Positions 10,015 to 18,976 of a DNA stretch of 64,000 bases are shown here, piece after piece. Made by a program: the position numbers and the translations under genes. The notes under the pieces are model-generated. The model ran no database searches, was not told where the DNA came from, and saw only the letters and a program-made list of their open reading frames with translations. The stretch is from Sphingomonas sanxanigenens DSM 19645 = NX02 (GTDB lineage Bacteria; Pseudomonadota; Alphaproteobacteria; Sphingomonadales; Sphingomonadaceae), in NCBI RefSeq assembly GCF_000512205.2, contig NZ_CP011450.1, forward strand, positions 248,001-312,000, written 5' to 3'. The first letter of the stretch is position 1; each line of letters opens with the position of its first letter.

Positions 10015-10290
10015 ACTGCGGTCCTCACGCCACGCTTACGCTACGAGGCGGCATATCGCCCCTTCCGCGCAGATCTTGGGCGCAGCATCTTGCTCGGGCT
10101 CGAGTTCCTCGTAGCGGGCGACATTCTCAAGTCGCTGGTTATAAACCCGACGCTTGCAGACCTCGTAGTCCTAGCCGGATTGATCCTCGTCCGCACCTTC
10201 CTGAGCGTCTCGCTTGGCGTCGAGATAAACGGGCACTTGAACCGCGCCGGGTTTGCCGGAGGCTCCAACTCCTGAGAAGGTGGAGCCTGT

Positions 10291-10617
10291 ATGAGCAAGA
10301 CGACGAACAAGTTTGCGCCGGAAGTGCGCGAGCGGGCGGTGCGGATGGTGGCCGATCACGAGCGCGATTACCCCTCCCGCTGGGCCGCGGTGGTGTCCAT
10401 CGCAGAGAAGATCGGCTGCGTTCCGCAGACGCTGCATGAATGGGTGAAGAAGGCGGAGGTCAACAGCGGTAAGCGCGCCGGTGTCCCGACCGAGGTTGCC
10501 GACAAGATGAAGGCGCTGGAGCGCGAGGTTCGTGAGCTGCGGCAAGCCAACGAGATTCTGCGCAAGGCGTCAGCATATTTTGCGCAGGCGGAGCTCGACC
10601 GCCCGTTCCGGCGATGA
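10291..10617 (+). CDS. IS3-family OrfA (helix-turn-helix subunit)
   Basis: A 108-residue protein with the IS3 OrfA helix-turn-helix ([17 protein letters not shown], then [20 protein letters not shown]) and a leucine-zipper-like helix at the C-terminus ([20 protein letters not shown]). Its stop overlaps the start of orfB by ATGA. A -1 frameshift in the overlap would produce the OrfAB fusion transposase. Confidence 0.93.
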   Translation: MSKTTNKFAPEVRERAVRMVADHERDYPSRWAAVVSIAEKIGCVPQTLHEWVKKAEVNSGKRAGVPTEVADKMKALEREVRELRQANEILRKASAYFAQAELDRPFRR

Positions 10618-11519
10618 TCGCGTTCATTGACGATCACCGCGATGCCTATGGGGTCGAGCCGATCTGCCGCGTCCTGCCGATCGCCCCATCCACCTATCAC
10701 GAGCGCGTCGCGAAGCGGCAGGATCCAACACGCCTTTCGACGCGGGCACGACAGGATGCGGCTCTCAAGCCCGAGATCGCACGCGTGTTCGCTGAGAACT
10801 TCGCGGTCTACGGCGTACGCAAGGTCTGGCGGCAGATGATGCGGGAAGGCTTTCCGATCGCTCGCTGTACGGTCGCTCGGCTGATGCGTGAGATGGGCTT
10901 GGCAGGGGTGATCCGGGGCAAGCCGGTGCGCACGACCATCAGCGACAAGGCGGCGCCGTGCCCGCTCGATAGGGTCAACCGCAGGTTCTATGCGCCAGCG
11001 CCGAACATGCTGTGGGTGTCGGACTTCACTTACGTCGCGACCTGGGCAGGCTTCGTCTACGTCGCCTTCGTCATCGACACCTACGCTAGGCGCATCGTCG
11101 GTTGGCGGGCCAGCAGGACGGCGCATGCCAGCTTCGTCCTCGATGCCCTGGAACAGGCACTTCACGATCGCCGGCCGACCCACCGGGGCGGCCTCATCCA
11201 TCACAGCGATCGCGGGTCGCAATACGTGTCCATCAAGTACACCGAGCGCCTTGCCGAAGCCGGGATCGAGCCCTCGGTTGGCAGCGTTGGCGACAGCTAT
11301 GACAATGCTTTGGCCGAGACGATCAACGGCCTTTACAAAGCCGAGGTAATCCACCGGCGTGGACCGTGGCGCAGCTTCGAAGCAGTCGAGTACGCCACGC
11401 TGGAATGGGTCGACTGGTTCAACCATCGCCGACTGCTGGAGCCCATCGGCAACATCCCGCCCGCCGAAGCCGAAGATCAATATTATGCTGCCGCAGACAA
11501 CATCGATATGGCAGCGTGA
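10614..11519 (+). CDS. IS3-family OrfB (DDE transposase)
   Basis: A 301-residue DDE integrase-type transposase. It has an HTH_21-like region ([15 protein letters not shown]), the first catalytic Asp in [12 protein letters not shown], the second in [19 protein letters not shown] and the glutamate in [18 protein letters not shown]. The length and all three catalytic residues are normal, so this copy appears intact. Confidence 0.95.
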   Translation: MIAFIDDHRDAYGVEPICRVLPIAPSTYHERVAKRQDPTRLSTRARQDAALKPEIARVFAENFAVYGVRKVWRQMMREGFPIARCTVARLMREMGLAGVIRGKPVRTTISDKAAPCPLDRVNRRFYAPAPNMLWVSDFTYVATWAGFVYVAFVIDTYARRIVGWRASRTAHASFVLDALEQALHDRRPTHRGGLIHHSDRGSQYVSIKYTERLAEAGIEPSVGSVGDSYDNALAETINGLYKAEVIHRRGPWRSFEAVEYATLEWVDWFNHRRLLEPIGNIPPAEAEDQYYAAADNIDMAA

Positions 11520-11680
11520 CTCACAACCCAACGCCTCCGGCAGACCCGGCGCGGTTCAACTGGCCGTGGCAAGAAACGCGTTTAGCACGCGAGCAAGCTG
11601 CGCGGGGAAACAAATGCCCCGAGAGCGACGGCAAGACGGATGAACCTGGGGAGGGCCAGTGAGGCCGAGGAAAATGGCAG

Positions 11681-11863
11681 ATGCTGGTCGAAGGTTCAGA
11701 GCGCACCGCCTCAATGAAGGTCGCTATGCGACTGCGGGGATGGTTCAAGTCCACAGGCGAGACCGCTACAATTGTCGAGAGACCGTCCGATCGTCTCATA
11801 ATTATGACGCTAACAGGGACGCTCCGGCTCTTCCTGGCCGGTTTGAGAGCAAGCGACGTATGA
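11681..11863 (+). CDS. Small ORF coupled to the methyltransferase gene
   Basis: A 60-residue reading frame that begins 18 nt after the DUF1622 stop and ends in an ATGA overlap with the next start. The overlap and a purine-rich stretch upstream (GAGGAAAA) favour translation. The product is basic and has one weakly hydrophobic segment (LIIMTLTGTLRLFLAGL). I do not recognise a family. An internal ATG at 11714 is an alternative start. It could also be non-coding leader sequence. Confidence 0.3.
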   Translation: MLVEGSERTASMKVAMRLRGWFKSTGETATIVERPSDRLIIMTLTGTLRLFLAGLRASDV

Positions 11864-12525
11864 GCCAAGCTTTCACGCCAGCGCTCGGGAGGGAGGCGCT
11901 CACTCCGCTCTACGATCTGGTGATCCGCTTGCTAACCCGGGAGCGGTACTGGCGATCGCTGCTGTTGGAGCAAGTGGCGCCTCACGACGGTGAGAACATT
12001 CTCGATCTGGGCTGTGGGACGGGCACATTCGCGATCATGCTGAAGCTGCGATCGCCGGGCGTTCGCATCTTAGGTATCGATCCGGACCTCGGCATCTTAC
12101 AGATTGCCCGAAAGAAGGCCCGGCGGGCGGGCGTTGAGATCGAGTGGCGGCAGGGTGTCGCGAGCGATCTTGCTGGCTCGCCAGGTACGTTCGACAAGGC
12201 GGTCTCGAGTCTCGTCTTCCACCAAGTGACACAGCGCGAAAAGGAGGCTGGTATCGCTGCGATGGTCGCCAGCGTCCGCTCGGGCGGCGAAGTTCATATC
12301 GCGGATTACGCGCAACAGAGAGGGTATATGCGGCAGCTTTTTCGGATCGTTCAACGTCTGGATGGATATGAGAACACCCAAGCAAATGCGGATGGAGCAC
12401 TTGAGCGGATCTTCGCTCGGTATGACGGACCTACTCGAGCGGCGGCGGTGGTCGCGACGCCTACCGGCGCGATTAGCCTATTCAGGATGTTGGTGGATCA
12501 TCCTTCTGAGAGGCAGGTGCCCTAG
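11860..12525 (+). CDS. Class I SAM-dependent methyltransferase
   Basis: A 221-residue cytoplasmic methyltransferase. Motif I is NILDLGCGTGTFAIML near residue 47, motif II ILGIDPDLGILQIARKKA, and motif IV lies in FDKAVSSLVFHQVTQREKE. The sequence then shows the GGEVHIADYAQQRG strand. The substrate cannot be told. The start at 11860 overlaps the preceding small ORF; the frame is open back to 11659, but that part is not methyltransferase-like. Related methyltransferases often sit in metal or metalloid gene clusters, but no arsenic-methylase cysteine pattern is seen. Confidence 0.85.
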   Translation: MSQAFTPALGREALTPLYDLVIRLLTRERYWRSLLLEQVAPHDGENILDLGCGTGTFAIMLKLRSPGVRILGIDPDLGILQIARKKARRAGVEIEWRQGVASDLAGSPGTFDKAVSSLVFHQVTQREKEAGIAAMVASVRSGGEVHIADYAQQRGYMRQLFRIVQRLDGYENTQANADGALERIFARYDGPTRAAAVVATPTGAISLFRMLVDHPSERQVP

Positions 12526-12653
12526 ATCCTGGATATTGCTGCGTCCTTCTCGCTCAGCGCGGAAATCTGCGGCTTCGGACGATCGGCACCCGACCCTGCC
12601 ACAGGAAATGACCACCTCGAAGCGTTCTCTCAAGCGCTTGGGTCGCATTGCAT

Positions 12654-12667
12654 TTGATCTGGGTCAA
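12654..12667. promoter_or_regulatory. FNR/FixK-type box
   Basis: TTGATCTGGGTCAA fits the TTGAT-N4-(A/G)TCAA consensus of FNR/FixK regulators. It lies 62 nt upstream of the start of the secreted protein at 12729, a suitable distance for activation. This implies low-oxygen control of that gene and perhaps of the Bax-inhibitor-like gene after it. Confidence 0.6.
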
Positions 12668-12728
12668 TGTCGCGCTGGATGCTAGGTGCTGTTATCGGTC
12701 CAAGCCCCAGGACCTCCAGGAGATCACG

Positions 12729-13106
12729 ATGCAGGCCCGACGCTTCTTGCTGGCGACCGCACTTCTCGTAGTGACCGCCCCTGTCGCGGTCATCGCTCAG
12801 CCCGCCGCCCGCACGCCGGGGCTGTGGCATGCGATCCTCATGCGCGGCAGCGTCGTCAAGGCAGGTCAGGCCAACCTCGTACTTTGTGTGGGCAAGGCGG
12901 ACGGTGCTCAACCTGGGCAGATCCTCAACGTCTACCGGAACAAAGAACATCCTCATGGCCCGCGCGGGGCACCCCTGTTCACGCGCGTCGAAGTCGGCAC
13001 GGTCCGGATTGATTCGGTGATCGATAATCACTTTGCGAAAGCGATCAAGGTGTCCGGTGACGTCAGGGCCAACGACATCGTGGAGCTTAAGCGTCGCTCA
13101 GGCTAA
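12729..13106 (+). CDS. Secreted protein with a FlgT-C-like beta domain
   Basis: A 125-residue protein with a signal peptide (RRFLLATALLVVTAPVAVIA, cleavage near AQP). The mature part has the pattern VVKAGQANLVLCVGKADG, then GQILNVYRNK, then VEVGTVRIDSVIDNHFAKAI and VRANDIVEL. This resembles the small beta domain of FlgT C-termini and related envelope proteins (value, G.xDGxxxGxxxxVYR, VGxxxVxxVxxxFAxAxxxxG.xxxGDxV). The start is chosen at 12729 because GGAG lies 5-8 nt upstream and the signal peptide follows; an ATG at 12648 would precede it with unrelated sequence. Its exact role is unknown. Confidence 0.65.
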   Translation: MQARRFLLATALLVVTAPVAVIAQPAARTPGLWHAILMRGSVVKAGQANLVLCVGKADGAQPGQILNVYRNKEHPHGPRGAPLFTRVEVGTVRIDSVIDNHFAKAIKVSGDVRANDIVELKRRSG

Positions 13107-13193
13107 GCAATTGCGCGGCCGCCGGCGTGCCGCCCGACGCGGCAGCCGCGAATGGACCGACCGTTCACCTTATATGCAGAGGGAGCACTGACA

Positions 13194-13940
13194 ATGGCCG
13201 AGTCGCTCAAGCCTAGCGCACCGCGGGTCCCCCAACCCGACACTGCGGCTCCTGCTATAGCGGCCTATGATGCGGGACTGCGGTCCTACATGTTGGGCGT
13301 TTACAACTACATGGCGAGCGGCGTTTTACTGACTGGCCTGATCGCGTTGTTCGTTGCCAGCAGCGCTCCCGTTCGCGCTCTGTTTTTTGCCACGAATGGT
13401 GCTCCAACTCTGCTGGGATGGGTCGCGGTGTTCGCACCGTTGGTCTTCGTTTTTGCGTTGAGCTTCGGCATCAGCCGACTGTCGGAGAATGCCGCCAAGA
13501 CATTGTTCTGGGCCTACGCGGCGCTGATGGGTGTGTCGCTGTCGACAATTCTGCTCGCCTACACAGGCGTCAGCATTGCGCGCACCTTCTTCGTCGCTGC
13601 GGCGGCGTTTGGCGGATTGAGCCTATGGGGCTACACCACGAAAAGGGATTTGTCGCCTTTTGGAACCTTCCTGATCATGGGCCTGATCGGATTGCTCATC
13701 GCGATGATCGTTAACATGTTCCTGAAGTCTTCGACAATGGACCTCATCGTCAGTGCCGTTGGTGTCCTGCTATTCGCCGGGCTCACAGCGTACGATACGC
13801 AGCGGATCAAAAGCATCTACTTCTCAGTGGAAGGTAGCGAGTTCCGGGGCAAGTCTATGGTGATGGGTGCGCTGACCCTCTACCTCGACTTCATCAATCT
13901 GTTCCTGTTCCTGTTGCGTTTCATGGGCAATCGCCGATAG
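13194..13940 (+). CDS. Bax inhibitor-1/YccA family membrane protein
   Basis: A 248-residue protein with seven predicted membrane helices. It contains the UPF0005/BI-1 hallmarks AGLTAYDTQRIKSIYFS and ALTLYLDFINLFLFLLRF near the C-terminus, plus YNYMASGVLLTGLIAL near the N-terminus. Members are pH-sensitive calcium-leak channels or FtsH-interacting proteins; the role here is inferred only. The start at 13194 has an AGGGA ribosome site and is preferred to the in-frame ATG at 13152. Confidence 0.92.
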   Translation: MAESLKPSAPRVPQPDTAAPAIAAYDAGLRSYMLGVYNYMASGVLLTGLIALFVASSAPVRALFFATNGAPTLLGWVAVFAPLVFVFALSFGISRLSENAAKTLFWAYAALMGVSLSTILLAYTGVSIARTFFVAAAAFGGLSLWGYTTKRDLSPFGTFLIMGLIGLLIAMIVNMFLKSSTMDLIVSAVGVLLFAGLTAYDTQRIKSIYFSVEGSEFRGKSMVMGALTLYLDFINLFLFLLRFMGNRR

Positions 13941-14526
13941 CGGATTGCCTCAAGGCTGCTTGAGCCACCAAGGAGGTTCTGGCAGACGATCCACCTCGGG
14001 CACTCGCAGTCTAGATGTTTTTGGTTCTGGGCGGTGTCCTGGCCTAAGAGCCCGATCCGAAACTAAGTTGAGTGGTATCAGTGGGTTAGCTTGACGGCCA
14101 GCCCAGTCGTTGATTCAGGGGTTTCGCCAAAAACTACCTTGGATACAACGATGTGGACCGATACCACTCGCGCTCTCCATGCGCGAAGCATGCTGGCTTT
14201 GCCAACAGATTTAACCGATGCCGAATGGGCTATCTTCGAGCCCCTTCTTCCTCCACCAGCAAGGACAGGTCGACCACGGAAGTGGGAGATGCGCCGGATT
14301 GTTGAGGCCATCTTCTACCTGCTCCGGGGTGGGCTGCCATGGCGAATGCTGCCACCTTGCTTTCCACCGGTCTCAACGGTGCGACGCTGGTTCTACATCT
14401 GGCGCGATACCGGGCTATGGCAGGCCTTGAACTGTGGATCGGCGTGGAAAAAGGACCCCGGTAGCGGGGTGATCGGCGTCGAAAAAGGACCCCTCATCCC
14501 GGTGGTCTAGGCTGTTCGCTTGGCAG

Positions 14527-16059
14527 GTGTCAGGCGGCGAGATCGGGATGTTGGTATTGGAGACGGTGTTGAGGATCCGGCGCGAGCACGCGGCGGGGAA
14601 AGCCATCAAGGCGATAATGCGCGACCTGCATCTGTCACGTGGGGTGGTGCGCAAGGCGATCCGGTCGCCGGAGGCGGACATGGGCTACCGACGCGAGGTT
14701 CAGCCGCTGCCGAAGATCGGACCATTCCAGGTGCGACTGGATGCGCTGTTGAAGGAAGACGAGGCACGGCCGCGGCGCGAGAAGCTGCGCATCACGCGTA
14801 TCCACGACCTGCTGCTGCGCGAGGGGTTTGACGGCTCGTATGATGCGGTGCGTCGCTATGCGGCCCGCTGGCGGCAGGCGCGGCGTCGCGACGTGATGGA
14901 TGCGCCGGCGTTCATCCCGCTGCTGTTCCGGCCGGGCGAGGCCTATCAGTTCGACTGGAGCCATGAGGACGTCGAGATCGCGGGCAAGCCGATGCGCGTG
15001 AAGGTCGCGCATGTGCGGCTGTGCGCGTCGCGAGTGATATACGTGCGAGCCTATCCCCGCGAGACGCAGGAGATGCTGTTCGACGCGCATGCGCGGGCGT
15101 TCGCCTTTTTCGGGGGCGTGCCAACGCGCGGCATCTACGACAACATGAAGACCGCGGTGACGAGCGTGTTCACCGGCAAGGAGCGGGTCTTCAACCGGCG
15201 GTTCCTGGTCATGGCCAACCACTACATGGTCGAACCGACGGCATGTTCGCCGGCAGCCGGTTGGGAGAAGGGTCAGGTCGAGAACCAGGTGCAGACGGCA
15301 CGTGGCCGGTTCTTCCAACCACGCCTGCGCTTTGCCAGCATTGAGGAGCTGAACGGTTGGCTGGAGGCGGAGTGTCGCCGTTGGGCGGACACGCACCAGC
15401 ATCCCGAGCAGAAGGAACTGACGGTCGCTCAGGCCTGGGCTGCGGAGCGCAGCGTGCTTCAGCCCGTCGTCGCGCCCTTCGACGGGTTCTACGAGAGCGA
15501 ACACGCGGTGAGCGGCACGTGCCTGATAAACTTTGACCGCAACCGCTACTCGGTCATGGCCAAGGCGGTGCGGCGCGCGGTCCAGGTCCGTGCCTATGCC
15601 GACCGCATCGTCGTGCGCTGCGACGGCGAGGTCGTTGCCGACCATCCCCGGTTTTTCGGACGCGACCGGACCATCTACGACCCGTGGCACTATCTGCCGG
15701 TGCTGGTCACCAAGCCCGGCGCCTTGCGCAACGGTGCACCATTCCAAAACTGGGAGTTGCCACCTGCGCTGTCGCGGCTCCGGCGCAAGCTAGGCGCTGG
15801 CGATGATGCTGACCGGCGGTTCGTGCGGGTGCTGGCGGCGGTGCTCGACGACGAGCTGAACCTCGTCGAGGCGGCTGTACGCGAGGCGTTGCTGGCCGGC
15901 GTCACCAGCGACGATGTCATCCTCAACATACTGGCCCGCAGGCGAGAACCGCCTCGACCGTTGGCCATCGTCACGGCCGAGGACCTGGCGCTGCGTCATC
16001 CGCCTCTTGCCGACTGCACGCGCTACGACAGCCTGCGAGGCCTCCATGCAGCGGCATGA
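14527..16059 (+). CDS. istA: IS21 transposase IstA (nested copy)
   Basis: A 510-residue transposase with an N-terminal helix-turn-helix ([20 protein letters not shown] near residue 25), an integrase core with the first Asp in [14 protein letters not shown], the second in [17 protein letters not shown] and the glutamate in [19 protein letters not shown]. It ends with the beta-barrel Mu-transposase-like domain. The start is GTG at 14527. Its end overlaps istB by 14 nt. Confidence 0.93.
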   Translation: MSGGEIGMLVLETVLRIRREHAAGKAIKAIMRDLHLSRGVVRKAIRSPEADMGYRREVQPLPKIGPFQVRLDALLKEDEARPRREKLRITRIHDLLLREGFDGSYDAVRRYAARWRQARRRDVMDAPAFIPLLFRPGEAYQFDWSHEDVEIAGKPMRVKVAHVRLCASRVIYVRAYPRETQEMLFDAHARAFAFFGGVPTRGIYDNMKTAVTSVFTGKERVFNRRFLVMANHYMVEPTACSPAAGWEKGQVENQVQTARGRFFQPRLRFASIEELNGWLEAECRRWADTHQHPEQKELTVAQAWAAERSVLQPVVAPFDGFYESEHAVSGTCLINFDRNRYSVMAKAVRRAVQVRAYADRIVVRCDGEVVADHPRFFGRDRTIYDPWHYLPVLVTKPGALRNGAPFQNWELPPALSRLRRKLGAGDDADRRFVRVLAAVLDDELNLVEAAVREALLAGVTSDDVILNILARRREPPRPLAIVTAEDLALRHPPLADCTRYDSLRGLHAAA

Positions 16060-16774
16060 GATGATGACGGCCATGGCGGGTCTCGGCCTGAAGGGCATGG
16101 CCAGTGCCTTCGACGAGGCGGTGACCACCGGACTACAGCGCAAGCGCACGACGATGGAGATCCTGACCGACCTGCTGCGTGCCGAGGCAACCCACCGCCA
16201 TGCAGCGTCGGTCCGATACCGGATGTCGGCCGTCAGGTTGCCGGCGGTGAAGGATCTCGACGGCTTCGTCTTCGACGGCACCCCCATCAACGAGGGGCTC
16301 GTACGCTCGCTGCACAGCGGCTCGTTCCTGGCGAGCCAGCGCAACGTCGTGCTGGTCGGCGGTACGGGCACCGGCAAGACACACCTGGCCAGCGCCATCA
16401 CCGCCAACGTCGTGCGGGCCGGTGCCCGCGGGCACTACTTCAACACGGTCGACCTCGTGAACCGGCTCGAGGAGGAGAACCGCCTCGGCAAAGCCGGCGC
16501 GCTCGCAAAACAGCTCTCCCGCCTCGATGTCGTGGTGCTGGACGAGCTCGGCTATCTGCCCTTCGCCCGCTCAGGCGGTCAGCTGCTCTTCCATCTGGTG
16601 AGCAAGCTCTACGAGCGCACCTCGGTCATCGTCACGACGAACCTCGCCTTTGGCGAGTGGCCAACCGTCTTTGGTGACCCGAAGATGACCACCGCGCTGC
16701 TCGATCGCATTACCCACCATTGCGACATCGTCGAGACCGGCAACGACAGCTGGCGCTTCAAACACCGCAGCTGA
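16046..16774 (+). CDS. istB: IS21 ATPase helper IstB (nested copy)
   Basis: A 242-residue AAA+ ATPase, DnaC-like. The Walker A is [14 protein letters not shown] near residue 105 and Walker B is [12 protein letters not shown] near 170, followed by sensor residues in [13 protein letters not shown] and [15 protein letters not shown]. It selects targets for IstA. The start at 16046 overlaps istA, as usual in this family. Confidence 0.95.
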   Translation: MQRHEMMTAMAGLGLKGMASAFDEAVTTGLQRKRTTMEILTDLLRAEATHRHAASVRYRMSAVRLPAVKDLDGFVFDGTPINEGLVRSLHSGSFLASQRNVVLVGGTGTGKTHLASAITANVVRAGARGHYFNTVDLVNRLEEENRLGKAGALAKQLSRLDVVVLDELGYLPFARSGGQLLFHLVSKLYERTSVIVTTNLAFGEWPTVFGDPKMTTALLDRITHHCDIVETGNDSWRFKHRS

Positions 16775-17600
16775 CGCAAGGGACTACCGGCAGAAGACGC
16801 TTCGCGCTGGTTGCGCCTCCGGTCGAGCTACGCCCGCCCTACGCCGCAACCAGCGCGAACGGCACGCCCGCCATACCTGTCACGCAGCTCGACGAAGGGG
16901 GTCCCTTTTGCACGCCGATAGGGGGTCCTTTTTGGACGCCGATTGACACCTTGAACCATGGCCTTCTTATGCTGATCCGTGAAGGACAGGGGCGTGAGGC
17001 CTCGCCCAGCGCCGGTGTGATCGACAGCCAGAGCGTCAAAACCACTGAAAGTGGCGGGCCTCGGGGCTACGATGCTGGAAAGAAGATCAAGGGACGCAAG
17101 CGTCACATCCTAACCGACACCGAGGGCAATCTGGTTCACGCCGTCGTTCATACCGCTGACATTCAGGATCGCGATGGAGCTCCGATGGTCTTGGGCGGCG
17201 TCATCCAGCGGTTTCCCTGGCTGCGGCACGTGTTCGCTGATGGCGGATATGCTGGCCAGAAACTGAAGGAGGCCCTGAAGCCTTTGGGTAGCTGGATGAT
17301 CGCGATCGTCAAACGCTCCGACATGGTCAAAGGCTTCGAAGTCTTGCCTCGCCGGTGGGTTGTCGAACGGACAATCGCCTGGCTCAACCGAAATCGCCGA
17401 CTTGCCAAGGACTTCGAGCAAACCATCGCATCTGCCACCGCTTGGCTCTTCGCGGCCTCGGTCCAAGCCTTCATCCGGCGTGCCGCAAGACACTGTCATT
17501 CAAAGGATTAGTTTCGAATCCGACTCTAAGCGTCGTTAACCATCCTCTAACGCTTGCGATGCGATCATGCAGCTATGCTAGAGGTCGCACCGGGGTGAAC

Positions 17601-18050
17601 ATGAGCAGCATCTTCATCAACGACGTCATGGCCGTGCGAAGCGCCATTCTCGACAGGAATGCGGCGCTTCGGAATGTAGCAAGCAGCGCGGTTTCTGTTG
17701 GTAGCCCCGAGGGTGCGGGAGCAAAATTCGAAGCAGCGATGAATACCGTGCTTGGAAAGGCGGACGGTGCAGACTCGGTCGTAGGTCCAGGTTCGACCCA
17801 AGGGATCTCGGCTGCCGGGCGCGCGGAACCAGGTGGCTTTACCTCTACACTGCAAACACAGCTTCAAAAGATCAATGAAATCAACGCTCGCGCCGGAAAG
17901 TTGACGGTTGCCTATGAACGCGGCGAAGAGGTCGATATTGCAAAGGTAATGCTCGCGCGGCAGGAGTCGTCGATCGCGTTCGAGGCGACGTTGCAAGTTC
18001 GCAATAGGTTGCTTTCCGCGTATAAGGACATCATGAGCATGCCAGTCTAG
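17601..18050 (+). CDS. fliE: FliE-like flagellar basal-body protein, orphan
   Basis: A 149-residue protein whose C-terminal third has the FliE signature: LTVAYERGEEVDIAKVMLAR, then QESSIAFEATLQVRNRLLSA and YKDIMSMPV at the end. FliE joins the MS ring to the rod in flagella and is normally about 100-110 residues; this one has a longer, low-complexity N-terminal half. The start at 17601 has GGGG upstream. No other flagellar structural gene is in the window, and an IS5 element ends 74 nt upstream. It may be a stray copy or a protein reused for another purpose. Confidence 0.75.
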   Translation: MSSIFINDVMAVRSAILDRNAALRNVASSAVSVGSPEGAGAKFEAAMNTVLGKADGADSVVGPGSTQGISAAGRAEPGGFTSTLQTQLQKINEINARAGKLTVAYERGEEVDIAKVMLARQESSIAFEATLQVRNRLLSAYKDIMSMPV

Positions 18051-18150
18051 CGAAAACCTTGTCGATCATATCATTGTAAGGAAGTCAGATACGAGCATCC
18101 CACCGTATCAGCTATGATGGGTTCAGATCGGCATCGAAGGGTATTCTGTT

Positions 18151-18351
18151 ATGAGAAGATCGAGGGCGATTATCACAGCCATGTTTCTGTTACCTCTGGC
18201 CGTAACGGCTTGTGGCAGCAGCGAGGAAACGTCGGACATCTCCGAGGATCAGATGAACCATTATGCTGGCATACCGGAGCACGATCACCCGACGAATTCT
18301 ACAAATGCGACACCGCAGTCGGCTACGCCGAATCCAGCGAAGAAGCAGTAG
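18151..18351 (+). CDS. Small lipoprotein
   Basis: A 66-residue predicted lipoprotein. The basic start MRRSR is followed by a hydrophobic helix and the lipobox LAVTAC at residues 16-21. The mature part is short, acidic, then Pro/Thr/Asn-rich. It contains EDQMNHYAGIPEHDH, a possible metal-binding stretch. I recognise no family. It lies 100 nt after fliE in the same direction and ends 55 nt before a convergent gene. Confidence 0.6.
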   Translation: MRRSRAIITAMFLLPLAVTACGSSEETSDISEDQMNHYAGIPEHDHPTNSTNATPQSATPNPAKKQ

Positions 18352-18406
18352 CGGCCATATTGCCGACCCCTGAAGCTGGGTCCGGGCGCAATGTGATCTT
18401 GACCGA

Positions 18407-18877
18407 TCAGGAGCCTTTCGGCTTGCGAGCGCTACTGTGCATGCTGATGATCTTCCAGCTGCTCCCCGAGCGCGTTAAGACGCTGGTTGCGACGCCAATA
18501 CGTTCGGCAACAGCCCCGTTCTTCGGCTCGATCCGATAGCGGTAGGTCTCGGTGGCAAGTGCGACCGGACCCTCAAAGCGAACCTTCACCTTGTAGTCGG
18601 AAAATGTAAACGACTTGAAGGCTGCCAGCTCTGGCCCAAGATGATGGGCGAGGTATGTCGCGTAGGTTCCCTCCGAGCCACCCGTTTCGAATATCTGGGA
18701 GTCGGCCGCGAAGAGTCGCTCTGTTCCTTTCGCATCGAGCTTTTCAATCGCCGCCTTGTACTGCGACAGTACTGCCTCCACGGCCTTCGTATCCGCGAAG
18801 CGCGATGCAGGCTGGGCGGCGACCGCGATCGGCATCGCCAGTGCTGTGGCCATTGCCACCCTAAACGCCAAAATCAT
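18407..18877 (-). CDS. Secreted NTF2-like (SnoaL/DUF4440-type) protein
   Basis: A 156-residue protein with a signal peptide (FRVAMATALAMPIAVAAQP) and an NTF2-like fold: helix KAVEAVLSQYKAAIEKLDAKGTE (broken here as a long amphipathic helix), LFAADSQIFETGGSEG, then the sheet ending VLTRSGSSWKIISMHSSARK. This family is used as small enzymes or ligand-binding proteins and the substrate is unknown. The start is chosen at 18877 because GGGGG lies 5 nt upstream and the signal peptide begins there. The longer frame back to 19075 crosses two gene remnants and is not coding. Confidence 0.75.
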   Translation of the reverse strand: MILAFRVAMATALAMPIAVAAQPASRFADTKAVEAVLSQYKAAIEKLDAKGTERLFAADSQIFETGGSEGTYATYLAHHLGPELAAFKSFTFSDYKVKVRFEGPVALATETYRYRIEPKNGAVAERIGVATSVLTRSGSSWKIISMHSSARKPKGS

Positions 18878-18887
18878 GTTTCCCCCT

Positions 18888-18944
18888 TCAAAATGCCAGA
18901 TGGTTGAGGCCGCCATGCATGAAGGCGCGCCCCAGGAACCCTTG
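18888..18944 (-). pseudogene. C-terminal remnant of a DUF2231 membrane protein
   Basis: On the minus strand one frame reads QGFLGRAFMHGGLNHLAF followed by a stop. It is nearly identical to the C-terminus of the intact DUF2231 protein at 29170-29895 (QGFLGGTFMHGGINHLAF). Only these last residues survive, so this is the 3' stub of a former second copy. Confidence 0.75.
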
Positions 18945-18976
18945 TAGTTGTCTGGCGCACAAACCTTGAGGTGACG

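Larger units (their letters stand above)
7559..10039 (+). mobile_element. IS66-family insertion sequence, complete
   Basis: The ends are inverted repeats of about 21 bp: GTAAGCGTGGCCTGAGG at the left, and at the right the complement of GTAAGCGTGGCGTGAGG, with two mismatches over 21 bp. The 8-bp target duplication GCTACGAG is at 7551-7558 and 10040-10047, as expected for IS66. The element carries the three standard genes tnpA, tnpB and tnpC. It interrupts the DUF1622 gene after its 51st codon. Confidence 0.96.
10238..11558 (+). mobile_element. IS3-family insertion sequence, complete
   Basis: The terminal inverted repeats are 26 bp with one mismatch: TGAACCGCGCCGGGTTTGCC at 10238 and onward, and its complement ending at 11558. 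The 3-bp target duplication ACT flanks it at 10235-10237 and 11559-11561, as is typical for IS3. The two overlapping genes orfA and orfB are in the relative -1 frame. It is the second element inserted in the same DUF1622 gene. Confidence 0.96.
7406..11662 (+). pseudogene. DUF1622 membrane protein gene split by two insertion sequences
   Basis: Three segments, 7406-7558, 10048-10237 and 11562-11662, join in frame when the IS66-family and IS3-family elements and one copy of each target duplication are removed. The joined product is about 147 residues: MTITQVATIDISGIVRVAV, then a membrane helix, then YRPFRADLGRSILLGLEF and LVRTFLSVSLGVEINGHW, then PWQETRLAREQ and an acidic tail. This is the DUF1622 pattern (YxxFRxxLGRxIxLGLEF, RTFLSxSLxxEIxGxWPW), a small inner-membrane family of unknown function. 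No stop or frameshift occurs inside the three pieces, so the gene was probably intact until recently. Confidence 0.9.
14433..16948 (+). mobile_element. IS21-family element nested in IS5
   Basis: The ends are TGT-NN-ATCGGCGT-NN-AAAAAGGACCCC in inverted orientation, followed at each end by a second related copy (ATCGGCGT then about AAAAAGGGACCC), the multiple terminal repeats typical of IS21. The 8-bp target duplication CCTTGAAC is at 14425-14432 and 16949-16956. It carries istA and istB and is 2516 bp long. Confidence 0.95.
14151..17511 (+). pseudogene. IS5-family transposase split by IS21
   Basis: The N-terminal half (14151-14432, MWTDTTRALHARSM through IWRDTGLWQALN) and the C-terminal half (16957-17511, [18 protein letters not shown] through the end) join in frame once IS21 and one target repeat are removed. 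The C-terminal half keeps the first catalytic region [16 protein letters not shown], then [12 protein letters not shown] and [13 protein letters not shown], and the region with [20 protein letters not shown]. The reconstructed product of about 275 residues is a normal IS5-group transposase. Confidence 0.9.
14048..17526 (+). mobile_element. IS5-family element interrupted by IS21
   Basis: The ends are 19-bp inverted repeats with three mismatches (GAGCCCGATCCGAAACTAA and the complement of GAGTCGGATTCGAAACTAA), flanked by the 3-bp target duplication TAA at 14045-14047 and 17527-17529. This is the TNA target of the ISL2/IS1031-type subgroups. Without the nested IS21 and one 8-bp repeat it would be about 955 bp. 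Confidence 0.9.
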
